Positions 1 to 11,206 of a stretch of DNA of 64,000 nt are shown here, piece after piece (within the stretch, counting starts at the first letter, position 1; every line of letters starts with the position of its first letter). The notes beneath the pieces were generated by a model that worked only from the letters and a program-made list of their open reading frames with translations, ran no database searches and had not been told where the DNA came from. Origin of the DNA: Hortaea werneckii (lineage: Eukaryota > Ascomycota > Dothideomycetes > Mycosphaerellales > Teratosphaeriaceae); contig JBAOKB010000071.1 of NCBI GenBank assembly GCA_037044905.1, positions 682,001 through 746,000 on the forward strand, given 5' to 3'. A program made the translations under genes and the position numbers.

Positions 1-652
1 TTCTGAACTCTTGTAGCCTTTCAGTTCTTTCCCTCGCCATTCCCTTACCCGTCTCCGTTTTCATGAGATCTTCAATCTTCTCTAGCTTGTCAGTGAAGTG
101 CTCGATGCTGCCTTCCATGCCCCTATCAGGTTGTTTAGCGGCACCGTAGGCAAAGGTTCGACCAATGCCGATAGCGCCAATGGCATCCAGACGGTCCGCA
201 TCCTGTACAATAGCCAATTCCGGATGTGCTGCAACGATTGCCTTGACGAGTTGCGGTCGCTTTATCTCGCTGGAGTAAGACACATGCTCAACGATCAAGG
301 CCACCTTGGAAATGAAACGGGGCGGGCATCCGAGTTTGGCAAGGAGTCCTTCTATGAGCTGTTCCGAATTTTCTCCTGGTTGAACATATTTCTTGTCACC
401 AACATCGTGGAGGAGGGCTGCTAAAATGACAGCCTGCTTATGTAGCTTCTTCCATGGATTATCCGCGAGTTCCTGGGCTAAGATATGCTTCGCCAAAGCC
501 AGCACTCGCAGGACATGCTTGAAGTCATGACTGGCATCATATCTCGCCATGTACTGCTCCACATAATGATACACTCCTTGATAGAGATCTGAGGTCTCAA
601 AGTCGCGTTTCGCGCTGCCTGGCGTAGCTGGTCCTTCCTCTGTACCGCTCAT
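1..652 (-). CDS. HD-domain phosphohydrolase (YedJ-like), 3' end outside window
   Basis: An open frame runs on the minus strand from the ATG at 650-652 to the window edge (217 codons, no stop), so the C-terminus is missing. It carries the metal-binding HD signature: His42 and His46 in ASHDFKH, the His82-Asp83 pair in ALLHDVGDKK, a later VEHVSYS segment, and QDADRLDAIGAIGIGRTF, which matches the bacterial YedJ / fungal HD-hydrolase subgroup rather than the RelA or deoxynucleotidase types. Members are metal-dependent phosphohydrolases, but the substrate of this subgroup is not established and I do not assign one. No targeting signal is visible. It is divergent from RPN8, with 376 bp between the start codons. 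Family assignment is firm; function is only general. Confidence 0.85.
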   Translation of the reverse strand, partial: MSGTEEGPATPGSAKRDFETSDLYQGVYHYVEQYMARYDASHDFKHVLRVLALAKHILAQELADNPWKKLHKQAVILAALLHDVGDKKYVQPGENSEQLIEGLLAKLGCPPRFISKVALIVEHVSYSSEIKRPQLVKAIVAAHPELAIVQDADRLDAIGAIGIGRTFAYGAAKQPDRGMEGSIEHFTDKLEKIEDLMKTETGKGMARERTERLQEFR

Positions 653-1028
653 GATGGTGGCGGATGAGGAAATACGGAACGTAAAGGTGGCAGCTCTAAG
701 GCTTTCCCACCGATATCGTATAGATGTGGAAGTTGATCTGATGCCATCTCGGCGATTTCCTGTGTTGAGTTGCAATTTGAAAGAGAGCCAGGCACACCAG
801 GCTTCCACGACGATTGCAACGGCGCTCGGGGAAGTCCCGTGGGTTCGCGTCAGGTGTCGCCTGCCTGAGGCGTCACTTGTCTAGCCCGCCCGCTCCGGCG
901 ACTGCTACCCGATCTCGACATGAGCTTCAACGAGTACATACGAGAGCATCATAACAGCTTCCACAAATCATCACCCACCCTTCGCCCCTCACACATCTTA
1001 CTGCCGTCGCATCCGAGTGAACGCCACG
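653..1028. promoter_or_regulatory. Shared divergent promoter, HD hydrolase / RPN8
   Basis: 376 bp lie between two divergent start codons. The ATGs and short frames inside it do not resemble protein families. No TATA box or known proteasome-promoter element (such as the yeast PACE sequence) is evident by eye. Confidence 0.5.
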
Positions 1029-2263
1029 ATGCCAGCGACGACAGCCGAAACCCTAAGCATCGTCAACCGAACCGTATCCGTCGCACCTCTTGTCCTCCTC
1101 TCAGCAGCAGATCATTACGGCCGATCAGCGAAAGGCACCAGAAAGAGGGTTGTTGGTGTGCTTCTGGGGCAGAATGAGGGTAGCATAGTGCGGGTATCAA
1201 ACAGCTTTGCTGGTATGTGATGGCTATTCCTACAAGAGGACCATCCAACATGACGCTGACCTGGCGCAAACAGTCCCGTTCGAGGAGGATGACAAGGACC
1301 CATCAGTATGGTTCTTAGACCACAACTACATCGAGGGGATGAACGACATGTTCAAAAAAGTTAATGCAAAGGAGAAGCTGATTGGGTGGTATCACTCTGG
1401 GCCGAAGCTGAGAGCAAGTGACTTGGAGATCAACGATCTGTTCAAGCGATACACACCGAACCCGCTGCTGGTCATCGTCGATGTGCAGCCGAAGGATGTC
1501 GGTGTACCAACCGATGCATACTTTGCAGTAGAGGAAATCAAGGACGTATGTGATACCTCACCAGTGTACTGGATAACAGTGGCGCAGGTTACTAACGGGT
1601 GTTCAGGACGGTACGAGCACATCAAAGACCTTCGTCCATACCCCCACCACGATCGAAGCAGAAGAGTCAGAAGAGATTGGTGTCGAACATCTCCTACGAG
1701 ACATCAGGGATGTCGCAGCTGGCACCCTTTCCACTCGCATAACCTCCCAGCTCCAGTCCCTGCAAGGACTGCACCTCCGGTTACAGGACATTGGCAAGTA
1801 CCTGCAAAAGGTGGTTGATGGTGATCTGCCTGTCAATCACACCATTCTTGGTAACCTCCAAGACGTCTTCAACCTCCTGCCCAACCTCAGCGCTCCTAAG
1901 GCGGTGTCAAAGGATCTGCCTTCCGTCAACGGCATGGTCAACGGCTCAGTGGGTATCTCTGGAGGCCTCTCCGAGAACACCGAGCTCGCCAAGGCTATGT
2001 CTGTCAAGACCAACGACCAGCTCATGTCCATCTACCTTTCCTCCTTAATACGAGCAATCACAGCCTTCCACGACCTGATTGAGAACAAGATCCAGAACAA
2101 GCGGCAGCAAGAGGATGACGACGCACGTAAAGAAGAGGCGGACAAGAAACATGAGATTGAGAGGGAAGAGAAGCTGATGTTGAACGGGACCTCAGAGAAG
2201 ACGGAGAAGGAGAGCAAGGAGGGCGAGCCGAAGAATGAGGAGAAGGACAAGAAGAAGAGATAA
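1029..2263 (+). CDS. RPN8: 26S proteasome regulatory subunit RPN8 (PSMD7)
   Basis: Three exons (1029-1212, 1274-1545, 1607-2263) encode 370 aa, the usual size. The introns (61 nt each) have GTATGT donors, and the second carries ACTAAC before its acceptor. The N-terminal half is an MPN domain. The segment GWYHSGPKLRASDLEIN sits where Rpn11 has its JAMM motif, but the zinc-binding HxH...D pattern is absent, so this is the non-catalytic MPN partner that dimerises with the Rpn11 deubiquitinase in the proteasome lid. The C-terminal part (LTTRI-like helical stretch, then a Lys/Glu-rich tail ending EEKDKKKR) is typical of Rpn8. The start at 1029 is the first ATG that opens directly into the conserved domain. 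The identification is very secure. Confidence 0.96.
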
Positions 2264-2446
2264 GCCATGTTGAGTTTCACTCGGAATAAGCATTCTGTTA
2301 CGAATACGCATCGGTGGCGTTGCGGAGCATCAAATCCAGCGCAGCCACGGCGTGCGCGCATATAAGCAGGTCCACAGGGCTGCAGTCATGTGAACGAGTA
2401 TGTATAGTAGGTATTCAGCGTCGGCGCCGGGTCAAAACGGTGTCGT

Positions 2447-3243
2447 TCACAGCCCTCCATCCAAGGCGACTCCATCAAGGGGCCTTTTCTCAGTCACCCC
2501 ATCCGGCTGCCCATCCAGCCATCTCCTCCCTTGATACCGAGCGTTCTTGGACACAGTGCGAGAACATTCCGAATGCTCTACAAGCACACATGCCAGCAAG
2601 TGTTTACACACTGGCATCCCCTGGCCAAGCGTCAGACCTCCAAATACCCACCCTGATCGACCTGCACGTGACATCTCTGGGTGGCAAGCCCCTGCTCGTC
2701 TGTCTGCGAGGCCCACGTACTGGCTGGGAATGCGGAAAAAGCAAAAGCAGGACACGAGCAGCTCCACGCGTTTAATGTGACTTCGTAGTAAGATGTATGA
2801 TCGTACGCGGCATTGCGATATCGTGAAGAGCCACTGCGTGAGGAACTGTGCTGTGCTGAGCGCACTTGGTAAGTACCCAAACCTTTGTAGGTGTTATGGC
2901 TGCGCGTCTGCTCGTCTTTTGCGTGTCCATGTCCCTCAGTAGCTTCTATGTACTGTGGTCCAGACTGTACAGGTGACCGTGTACTTGCTACGTTTTGCGC
3001 TTGGGTCGTCTCTGGTTGAGAGGCGTGTTCTTTGCCTTCCACGTACATGCGCGTCACTAATCCTCTATCCAGCAGGTCCAGAGCCGGCAGAAGCTCATTT
3101 GGAAACAGGACATGCAGACTCAGCAGGTTCTGTTTCGACTCGGGTACATCGTGAAGAGGGTTCCCAATGCCAGGATCCGGTGATCTTGGTAGACTATCGA
3201 CAAGCTTGGTGGTGAGCTGCCTTGGAGTCGGGATATTTGTCAT
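2447..3243 (-). CDS. SWS1: SWIM zinc-finger protein, Sws1/Shu2-type recombination factor
   Basis: Two exons on the minus strand (3243-2721 and 2661-2447) joined across a 59-nt intron (GTACGT...GTGCAG) give 245 aa. The splice falls inside the zinc finger. Exon 1 ends with Cys162-x-Cys164 (AWSCSCPAFAFSAFP). Exon 2 opens SGWVFGGLTLGQGMPVC and supplies Cys193-x-His195 plus Ala198 (CKHLLACVLVE). Together these form the CxC...CxHxxA signature of the Sws1/Shu2 family. Those proteins act with Rad51 paralogues in Shu complexes that promote Rad51 filament formation. The N-terminus has the LLSLHVLFPNELLPALDLLDRGLV segment common in fungal members (split here as LLSLHVLFPNELL / PALDLLDRGLV). The middle is low complexity (His/Ser/Gln). 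It is convergent with RPN8, 183 bp apart. The role in recombination is inferred from the motif. Confidence 0.82.
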
Positions 3244-5553
3244 GTTATAGTAGACATCGACGCGTTCTGGCTGGCCTTGAAATCTAGGCAGTACTCGCTG
3301 TTTGGTTCAGAATGGTCATCGCAAAGTCTTCTGCAAGTTTGAGCAAGCCGGTGGCCGGCAGTTGCGGGCATCTAGATCGCTCCTTCTTTATGTGGCACTC
3401 AACACCATCACCACTGTCAATGACTTGGACAGACTCGCTAGGTTCAAGCCACTTATGCAAATGAGCAGGGAAAGCAAAACAAACAAACAAAATGGCTGTA
3501 TGACCGCTGCAGCGTTCTAACCGCAGACCGTCTTCGGTACTGAGATCGCCTGTTTCTCGATCGTGGACAATTCCACCGCCCACAGCATCAAGAGCGGAGG
3601 TTGGCCGCAAATCCTCGGATCATGTCCGCTGCAATCTGTCGACACCCGTGTCTGCTAGCTGATGCCTATCTGCCTACACCCTCAATTCCAGTGAGCTGCG
3701 CTTTACGCGGTACCAAGGTCGTATTCAATAGCCAATCATCCAGTGCAGGAACGCTGCAGTTCCCTCAAGACTTGTGAATACAGCACATCCTTCTGTACGG
3801 GACGATAGACCGTTAGTGGCTACCTAATGATAGAAGCGGGATACGCGCCAGGATGCGATCATGCGAGCCATAATCGCCTGCCCTACATTGCTGCCCCACA
3901 CAATGTGGCTTGTTAATGCGATAACCCACTTCACATGAAGCTTTCATGATCACCCGCAAACAAAGGCAATGCATGCGGTGAAGGGTTAGCTTCCGCACTC
4001 CGTGCGATGAACTGCCGACCAAGGTTGTCAGATGTCTTGATCTCATACATGCTAAGGCCAGGTGACCCTTCCGCGACTCAGGCAATGGCTGTCAGCCAAT
4101 GCTTCAGCCGTTTCGCCTCGTATCGGGGCAGTTCACATGCAAAAGATTGGGGTGTCTGGGACAAGACGTCGTCTGATCGTGTCATTGAGGTGGCGCACAG
4201 GGTACCACTGTCACCAGGTGTTTGAGCAGGCGCAAGCTTATGCAAAGCAACACTTGCGCATATTGCAATCATTGCGGCCAGCAACGGTGCATTAAAGGCG
4301 AAGCATTGGCGAGACGTCACGACCACGGTGTGCGCCATTCGGATGTGGTAGGCTCCCGGCTCCGGATGACGGTAAGATCTGTAATCGACCGGATCACGAA
4401 TGATGGAAGATTGGCAACATAGTTTTCGCTGGTCGCCGAGAAGGTCGGGCGGGCGTTCGGGCTCAGCTGCTACCTTACCGCGCCTTGCGATGGTCTGTCT
4501 TACGTGGCTGCCTATTGTTCCGGTGTGCACCGGGAGTAGTGTGCCTCGCCATTGTGAGGCCATTGGCAAAGGTGCAAACAGATGACCTGCCATTGACCAA
4601 TCAGGCGGCTGGAGCGCAGAATTTGATCACAATCCTCATGGTTGCATTGGTCATGATGACACACACCAACACGGAGGCGATTGAGATCATAGCCACCGAC
4701 CGTGATAGCTCGGGCATTATTCGCATAGCCATTGAATTTTCTTCCGCGCGTAATTGCCTTGTTGGTGCAATGGAGCGAGGCCACGCCTGGGATGGACATT
4801 GGGCGACAGCGGTCCGCCTGTGGCGTCGAAGTGGCAAACGCGGCTTGGCATGATTAGTGACGCGGGATGGGCGCATCAGATTCGTCCTGCTGTTCATGCG
4901 CACCGCCTATGTCTGACTCACAACCAGGAGCTCTTTCGATGGACGACCCGAAGTGGAAATCGTCACCGCCAGCACGACCAATCGTCGCAATGGCTCGCAC
5001 TTGTCTCGTCCGGTTTTTGGCGCTTCCGGCCCAACTGAGCCTGCCTGACCTGCGCTGGCTCGCCTGCCTCGCTCGCATGCCCACACCTTAATAAGGTCGC
5101 GTTGGTTTGTCAGGCGCGGTTCTGTCGCATGCGACACAGAATGCCTTCCGCTAGTTCTACCTGATTCCATTTGTTCTGCTCTGACTGTTAAGTCATCCAT
5201 CCTTTCATAACAGTCATCGTCATCCATTGCAGCCTACGGCTAAACGGTCCCGCTTTGCGACCTCTCGTTTGCATTTGACTCTTCCCAGACCCAAAGTCGC
5301 CACCACAGTTTCGAAGTCTATTGCATTGACTCAGCAGCACAAATACTACCGTCTGCTCCCATTTGCGACCCTCTCCATTTCTTCAGACATCACCATATTC
5401 GAAGAGAGGGACAGTCATCCACCGGCATTTAGACAAGAGACGGAGATAAGCGGACTAAGAAGCGTACGAGGCCTATATCAGCAGGACGCCATTTATCGCC
5501 ACTGCTGCGCCTCCGAGCTCTTCAAATACCCTTGGGAAGAGGTCTTGGAACGC
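3244..5553. other. Gene-poor stretch between SWS1 and the SWIRM gene
   Basis: About 2.3 kb. Only short overlapping frames occur on both strands (the longest is about 170 codons, minus strand, near 4078-4593), with no recognisable domains and no coherent splicing. The composition is not AT-rich, so there is no sign of RIP. Its right part probably holds the promoter and long 5' UTR of the gene at 5554; the frame of that gene stays open upstream to about 5227 but has no ATG there. Confidence 0.5.
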
Positions 5554-6834
5554 ATGACCACACATCCCATTTGCAATCGCGACACCAACGACATTCAGAC
5601 TATGGCATCGCCAGATCACAAACAGCCCAGGGCGATCATTCGACACGGTAACCTATTCACACCGGAGGAACCTCTTCTGGATAGCTTCACGAAGGGTAGC
5701 GGCGACACCTCTGGCGTGCCCCAGCTGGCACCTTTCCAGACGCTATCGCCTCCAATATCGCCCGAAGCAAAGACACTTCCCAGCTTCCAATACCCGGCAC
5801 ACGACGCTACGCTTTACCCTGAACACCATCCCACCGAAGACTCAGATCCTGGCTCGCCACTCTTCAGCAGTGCTAGTAGCAACGCCACCCAATCTTCAAC
5901 CACCCAAGCGCATCCACCTGCAACATTCGAGGAACGTGCCGAACGATTGGGCATAACGAACCTGGGTCGTTTTCTCGGCCCCTCGTACTACCTCGAGCCC
6001 ACGCGGAAGGCAGCTCTAGGTTTCTACAGCAATTCCATGTCTGAGCTTGAAGATTTACAGCAGCTGCGGCATGACTCGCAATTGCCACCGCCAAACAAAT
6101 CACACGCCCTGCCGCGTGATCCGACCTCCTCGCGTCAGATCGCCTCACTTGGCAAGTTCACCGCTGGGTACAAACCAGCAGGCATCGTGAAATCGAAACC
6201 GGTTCCCAAAGCGTCTGCGTCGCCGAAAACAACACCCAAGGTCAAAGTTTCCCAAGAGACGCCACCGAAGGCATCAGCGACAGCACCACGTAAGCGGACG
6301 CCGAGGGCGCAAACGGCTGAAGAGTTCCACGACCGCGCTTTCCCACAACAGCAGCAGCATCATCAACAGCAACCAAAGCACAAGCGCGCTGCACCTACCA
6401 AGAAAGTTGAGGGCAAGGACGACGACAGCACGTGGCGGGAGCTGCCGAATTACTGTCCTCCGATAGAGACTCTCAATGACGCCGCTAAACCTTTGAAGGT
6501 GCAATGGAAGAGTAATCCACTCGATATTCACGAAGAGCCAGACCGGGAGTTGTTGCATCCAGCGGAATATGACGCTGCTTCCGAACTCCGACTGCGACCT
6601 CAACAGTACCTAGCGAATAAGCGAAGAATGTTCATGGCACGCGTCAAGTATATGAGAGAAAGAAAGAACTTCACCAAGACTGCTGCGCAAAACGCCACCA
6701 ACATCGACGTAAATAAGACCAGCAGATTGTGGGAAGCATTTGACCGAGTCGGTTGGTTTGAAGACAGCCTCTTTAGGCAATACATGGATGGCACCGATGA
6801 GACTTCGGCATCTCCGGACAGAATGGAAGAATGA
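5554..6834 (+). CDS. SWIRM-domain protein, Fun19-like
   Basis: A single exon. The first in-frame ATG at 5554 gives 426 aa; a second at 5602 (MASPDHK) would give 410 aa and is equally plausible. Residues 1-330 are low-complexity, rich in Pro, Ser, Thr and Gln (including QQQQHHQQQ) with basic patches such as APRKRTPR that look like nuclear signals. The C-terminal 75 residues form a SWIRM fold: LRLRPQQYLANKRRMF, then RNFTKTAAQN and DVNKTSRLWEAFDRVGWF. The layout (disordered N-terminus, single C-terminal SWIRM, no amine oxidase or SANT domain) matches the fungal Fun19 group, which includes fission-yeast factors of a histone deacetylase complex. A chromatin role is inferred from family membership; nothing in the neighbourhood adds to it. 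Confidence 0.85.
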   Translation: MTTHPICNRDTNDIQTMASPDHKQPRAIIRHGNLFTPEEPLLDSFTKGSGDTSGVPQLAPFQTLSPPISPEAKTLPSFQYPAHDATLYPEHHPTEDSDPGSPLFSSASSNATQSSTTQAHPPATFEERAERLGITNLGRFLGPSYYLEPTRKAALGFYSNSMSELEDLQQLRHDSQLPPPNKSHALPRDPTSSRQIASLGKFTAGYKPAGIVKSKPVPKASASPKTTPKVKVSQETPPKASATAPRKRTPRAQTAEEFHDRAFPQQQQHHQQQPKHKRAAPTKKVEGKDDDSTWRELPNYCPPIETLNDAAKPLKVQWKSNPLDIHEEPDRELLHPAEYDAASELRLRPQQYLANKRRMFMARVKYMRERKNFTKTAAQNATNIDVNKTSRLWEAFDRVGWFEDSLFRQYMDGTDETSASPDRMEE

Positions 6835-7700
6835 ACGATTTACGAATGGAGGAACTTGCGAACGTGACATCAATGGCATGGTTGGATTGATCTTATTTGG
6901 GGGTTTCAAAGCGTGGCGTTTGGGCGGGCGTAGGATAGTCTGCTTGACGCATTACCTGACATGACTGATCACGAACACCTTACATGGGAAGGCGCTTGGG
7001 ATATTCACGCGGGGTTTGATGGCACTGTCGCTGAGCACATGCATATGATACCCAGCTCTTTAGATTGAATGATATGACGACTCGATACTTTCCATACTAC
7101 TACATATCACTCACTCTGCGTGATTCAGCATTTATATTTTTCCAGTTGATGTTGCTGCTGTTCGTGGTCGCCTACGCGAAAACCTCCTTTCAGTTGTATT
7201 CTAGGTCTCCCAGCCTTATTTTCTCTGATATGGGTTGGAAGGTTCATTTGGTCCAATCCTGCCCCCTCGTGATATTATTATAGTCGATGTTAATACTTAC
7301 CCACCCTACGGACACGTCGCATTCTCGTGGGCCGCGTCGGAAGGAGCGCAGCGATTGGCCGAGCCGCGTTCACCCTTGCGGCGCGCCTGAAATAGCTGGG
7401 AGCTTCTCAGCCCGTGAACCCCAGGCCAGCTACACTGCAGCAGCCTCATCACGGCGCCAGACAACCACCACCTTTCTTCTTTCCCCTCGGCCTCGCACAT
7501 GGTCGTGTAATACTTTCAATTCCTTGTTCCTTCAATCGTTCCATTTCTTTCACGCGCTGCCTTGGAAAGCGCTGTGAACCGTTGGGCAGTTGCCGCGGGG
7601 CCCGCGCTAGGTTATCCTTTGGGAAAGGATACGAGTCTACATCTTCGGAGAACGCAACGACAGAGGCAGCAGCCTGGACACATAGTGTATAGCCGTCATC
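6835..7700. other. Intergenic region and PMT2 promoter/5' UTR
   Basis: 866 bp between the SWIRM gene and PMT2, with no supported gene. The part after 7300 is pyrimidine-rich (runs such as CTTTCTTCTTTCCCCTC), as is common near fungal transcription starts. Confidence 0.45.
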
Positions 7701-10060
7701 ATGGCGGTACAGGACGAGACACGAGGCGCTGCGTCCGGCGTGGACCAGGGTGAGCTCAAGAGGAGAAATGTTCAGGGTCAGGCCAATGGCAGCTACATCC
7801 CGAAAGAAGCTGAAGACAAGATGGATGAGAAGAGCAAGCAGCAGGTACGTCTGAGGTTCTCCGGTTGACGTTATGGAGGGCTCCAGAAAGATTGGGCAAA
7901 GGCTGACGCGTGATCAACAGGCCAATGGCTTCCTACAGGCCCTCGACGACTACGAGTTCTTGATCGCCCCTATCATCTTCACTGCCCTGGCCTTCTTCAC
8001 ACGCATGTGGAAGATCGGCATCTCCAACATCGTCACATGGGATGAAGCCCACTTCGGCAAGTTCGGTTCCCACTACCTCAAGCGCGAGTTCTACTTCGAT
8101 GTCCACCCTCCACTCGGTAAGATGCTGGTTGGTCTATCGGGCTATCTGGCAGGCTACAATGGCTCCTTCGAGTTCAAGTCTGGCGAGACGTACCCCGAGG
8201 ACCTCAACTACACCTTCATGCGACTGTTCAACTCGGCTTTCGGTGCTCTCTGCATCCCGCTCGCGTACTTCACAGCTAAGGAGCTGCACTTTAAGAGGCC
8301 GACGGTTTGGTTGGTGACCATGATGGTGCTTTTCGAGAACAGCTACACGACGATTAGCAGATTCATCTTGCTGGACAGCATGCTGCTCTTCTTCACCTTC
8401 ACCACTGTCTTCTGCTGGGCGAAGTTCCACAACCAGAGACACGACCCCTTTGGACCCGAGTGGGCGCTGTGGCTGACCATGACCGGTATCTCGATTGGCT
8501 GTGTTTGCAGTGTGAAATGGGTCGGTATGTTCGGAACCGCCTTGGTGGGACTCTACACCATCGAAGACCTCTGGAACAAGTTCGGCGACCTTAGGATGCC
8601 CAAGATGACTCTGGCAGCCCATTTCGGCTTCCGTGTCGTTGGTCTAATTGTCATCCCAATGATTGTCTACATGTTCTCCTTCTGGGTCCACTTCTTGATC
8701 CTTGAGAACAGCGGCCCTGGTGACGCACAGATGTCTTCGCTCTTCCAGGCCAACTTGAAGGGTACTGAAGTTGGCAAGGACAGCCCTCTTGAAATCGCTC
8801 TTGGCTCCCGTACCACGTTGAAGAACATGGGCTATGGCGGTGGTCTGCTGCACTCCCACATTCAGACTTTCCCTGAAGGCTCGAACCAGCAGCAGGTCAC
8901 CTGCTACCACCACAAGGACGCGAACAACGACTGGTTCTGGTACCCGAACAGGTTCGAGGGCGACTTCAACATGGAAGCTCCCCTCAAATACGTCGGCAAC
9001 GGCGATGTCATCCGTCTTATTCATGCTCAGACAGGTCGCAACCTTCACTCGCATCAGATTGCCGCGCCTGTTACAAAGGCGGATTTGGAAGTGGCTTGCT
9101 ACGGCAATGTCACCATTGGTGATGCCAAAGATCATTGGACCGTCGAAGTGGTGGATGACGCTGCCTCCAGGGACTACTCGCGTGTCAGGACCTTGACTAC
9201 GGCTTTCCGACTGAGGCACACCGAACTTGGCTGCTACCTCCGCGCTGGCACCGTCAACCTGCCACAGTGGGGTTTCAAGCAGATTGAGACAACTTGCGTG
9301 AAGGAAAACAAGCCAAAGGATCCGTACACCCACTGGAACGTGGAATCGCACGTGAACGACAGGCGTAAGTACTATCCATACAAATTCATAGGAAGAGAAA
9401 AGCTAACAATGTACAGTCGAGAAGGGTGACCCTGCCGCATACAAGTCTCCATTCTTCCGTGACTTTGTCCACCTTAACGTCGCGATGATGACCTCCAACA
9501 ACGCATTGGTTCCAGACCCGGACAAACAGGACGACCTTGCCTCTAAGCCATGGCAGTGGCCGCTTCTCCATGTTGGCCTGCGTATGTGCGGCTGGGACGA
9601 CCACATTGTCAAATACTTCTTGCTGGGCAACCCAGCGGTCTACTGGGGCTCGACCTTCTCCATCGGTTTCTTCCTCGCCATGATCGTTTGGTATGCCGTC
9701 CGCTGGCAGCGTGGCTACGATGAACTCACATGGAAGCAACTCGATTACTTCCACTACTCTGGCGTCTACCCCGTCATTGGTTGGTTCCTTCACTACCTTC
9801 CCTTCGTGGCCATGGCGCGTGTCACCTACGTGCACCACTATTACCCTGCTCTCTACTTCGCCATACTGTGCTGTGGCTTCTGTCTGGACTGGTTCACCAG
9901 GGATCTGCGAAAGGGTATGCAGTGGGGCATCTACTTCCTGCTCTACGCGCTTGTGATCGGCATGTTCTGGCTATTCCGAGCAATCTGCTTCGGTATCATC
10001 GGCAGCCACACGCAGCTGAAGCACCTCAAGTGGTTGGACAGCTGGCGTATGACAGATTAA
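7701..10060 (+). CDS. PMT2: Dolichyl-phosphate-mannose protein O-mannosyltransferase, PMT2 family
   Basis: Three exons (7701-7844, 7921-9364, 9417-10060) encode 743 aa, close to yeast Pmt2. The ER-membrane enzyme transfers mannose from dolichyl-phosphate-mannose to Ser/Thr of secretory proteins, normally as a heterodimer with a Pmt1-family partner. The first luminal loop has the catalytic Asp89-Glu90 pair in TWDEAHFGKFGSHYL, followed by DVHPPLGKMLVGLSGYLAGY, which is characteristic of the PMT2 rather than PMT1 or PMT4 subfamily. Several membrane spans precede a large luminal loop (roughly residues 290-490) with MIR repeats (for example LLHSHIQTFPEGSNQQQVTC and GDVIRLIHAQTGRNLHSH). The C-terminal block of membrane spans ends LKWLDSWRMTD. 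The second intron is GTAAGT...GCTAAC...ACAG. Identification is secure. Confidence 0.95.
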
Positions 10061-10685
10061 AAGGGATGAGGCAATTCATGTTTTGGGAGAAACGCACGTG
10101 GGAAGGTTGGGTGGAGGCGAGGAATGGGTGTATGGCTAGGCGTCCTGGAGCAGTGAGGGCGCAACGACGTGTATCACTACATACTTTATTTCCAGCGAAA
10201 TCTCAAACGACAGTGTGTATTTTGCCTCGCGGCTGCAGTCTCATCAATCAGTATCAAAGTAGGGAAGACGCGACTTATCGGCCTTTGACCGCTATCGTTG
10301 GACGTCAAAGAGATAAGGACTTCGCCTCTTTGTCATGCACTGGTGTCCCGTGATCTGAATGGCGCTTTCAATCAATTAATCAGTCACCATTGCGTCCTAT
10401 TCCACTTCAGTTTGGCAAGTGAGCGATCGTTCATATCCGCCGTGTCACCTTGTCACATGCGACGGTCGTGAGGTCCTGCTTACATGCACATGTGGCCTGT
10501 GCTTCAAACCAGCCCCACCTTAGCCAGTCACCCGTCACCGCTGCAGCTGCCTGCGACTTACATCTCCCTCTTGACAACCGACAAACACCTATCGATCGCG
10601 CCTACAACTCACTCACGACGAATCCCTTGGCTCAAGTAATACGAGTCAGTAAACACAAGCCCTCCAACACACCAAGAACAACACG
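10061..10685. other. Intergenic region, PMT2 3' side and ATG8 promoter
   Basis: 625 bp with no supported gene. The ATG8 start is preceded by an A/C-rich leader (AACACACCAAGAACAACACG), a good fungal 5' UTR context. Confidence 0.45.
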
Positions 10686-11206
10686 ATGCGTTCCAAGTTC
10701 AAAGACGAGCACCCGTTCGAGAAGCGTAAGGCGGAGGCCGAGCGCATTCGACAGAAGTATGCCGACCGCATCCCGGTATGTGCCCTTGTTACCCAGAGTC
10801 TCGCATCAGTGGTCGGTCTTGACCAGGACGAGCTCGATCATCCACAACGTTGCCTCCGAGACGTATACTGACAGCGCGATATAGGTCATCTGCGAGAAGG
10901 TCGAGAAGTCGGACATCGCGACGATAGACAAGAAGAAGTACCTCGTCCCGGCAGACCTCACGGTCGGCCAGTTCGTCTACGTCATCCGCAAGAGAATCAA
11001 ACTCTCGCCCGAGAAGGCCATCTTCATCTTCGTTGATGAGGTGCTACCGCCGACTGCTGCTCTCATGAGCTCGATCTACGAGGAGCACAAGGATGAGGAC
11101 GGTTTCCTCTACATCACGTACGTCTATATCTGGTAACTATCAGACGGGTAGCTTGTGCTGATCAACTTGTAGCTACTCCGGCGAGAACACCTTCGGCTCG
11201 GCGTGA
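10686..11206 (+). CDS. ATG8: Autophagy ubiquitin-like protein ATG8
   Basis: Three exons (10686-10775, 10885-11117, 11173-11206) encode 118 aa. The product is the ubiquitin-like modifier conjugated to phosphatidylethanolamine on phagophore membranes. It starts [20 protein letters not shown] and contains the conserved [20 protein letters not shown] and [20 protein letters not shown] segments. The last residues are TFGSA: Gly116 is the conjugation site, and the two residues after it must be removed by the Atg4 protease. The introns are 109 and 55 nt, the first directly after codon 30 (ADRIP) and the second inside the Thr codon of LYITYSG. The last exon is only 34 nt. Identification is certain. 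Confidence 0.98.

Noticed and set aside
4078..4593. Minus-strand open frame of 171 codons in the gene-poor region
   Set aside because: No recognisable motif, no splice structure, and overlapping frames of similar length on both strands.
8644..9351. Long antisense open frame (235 codons) opposite PMT2
   Set aside because: It mirrors the codon bias of the highly conserved MIR region of PMT2 and has no domain; a frame shadow.
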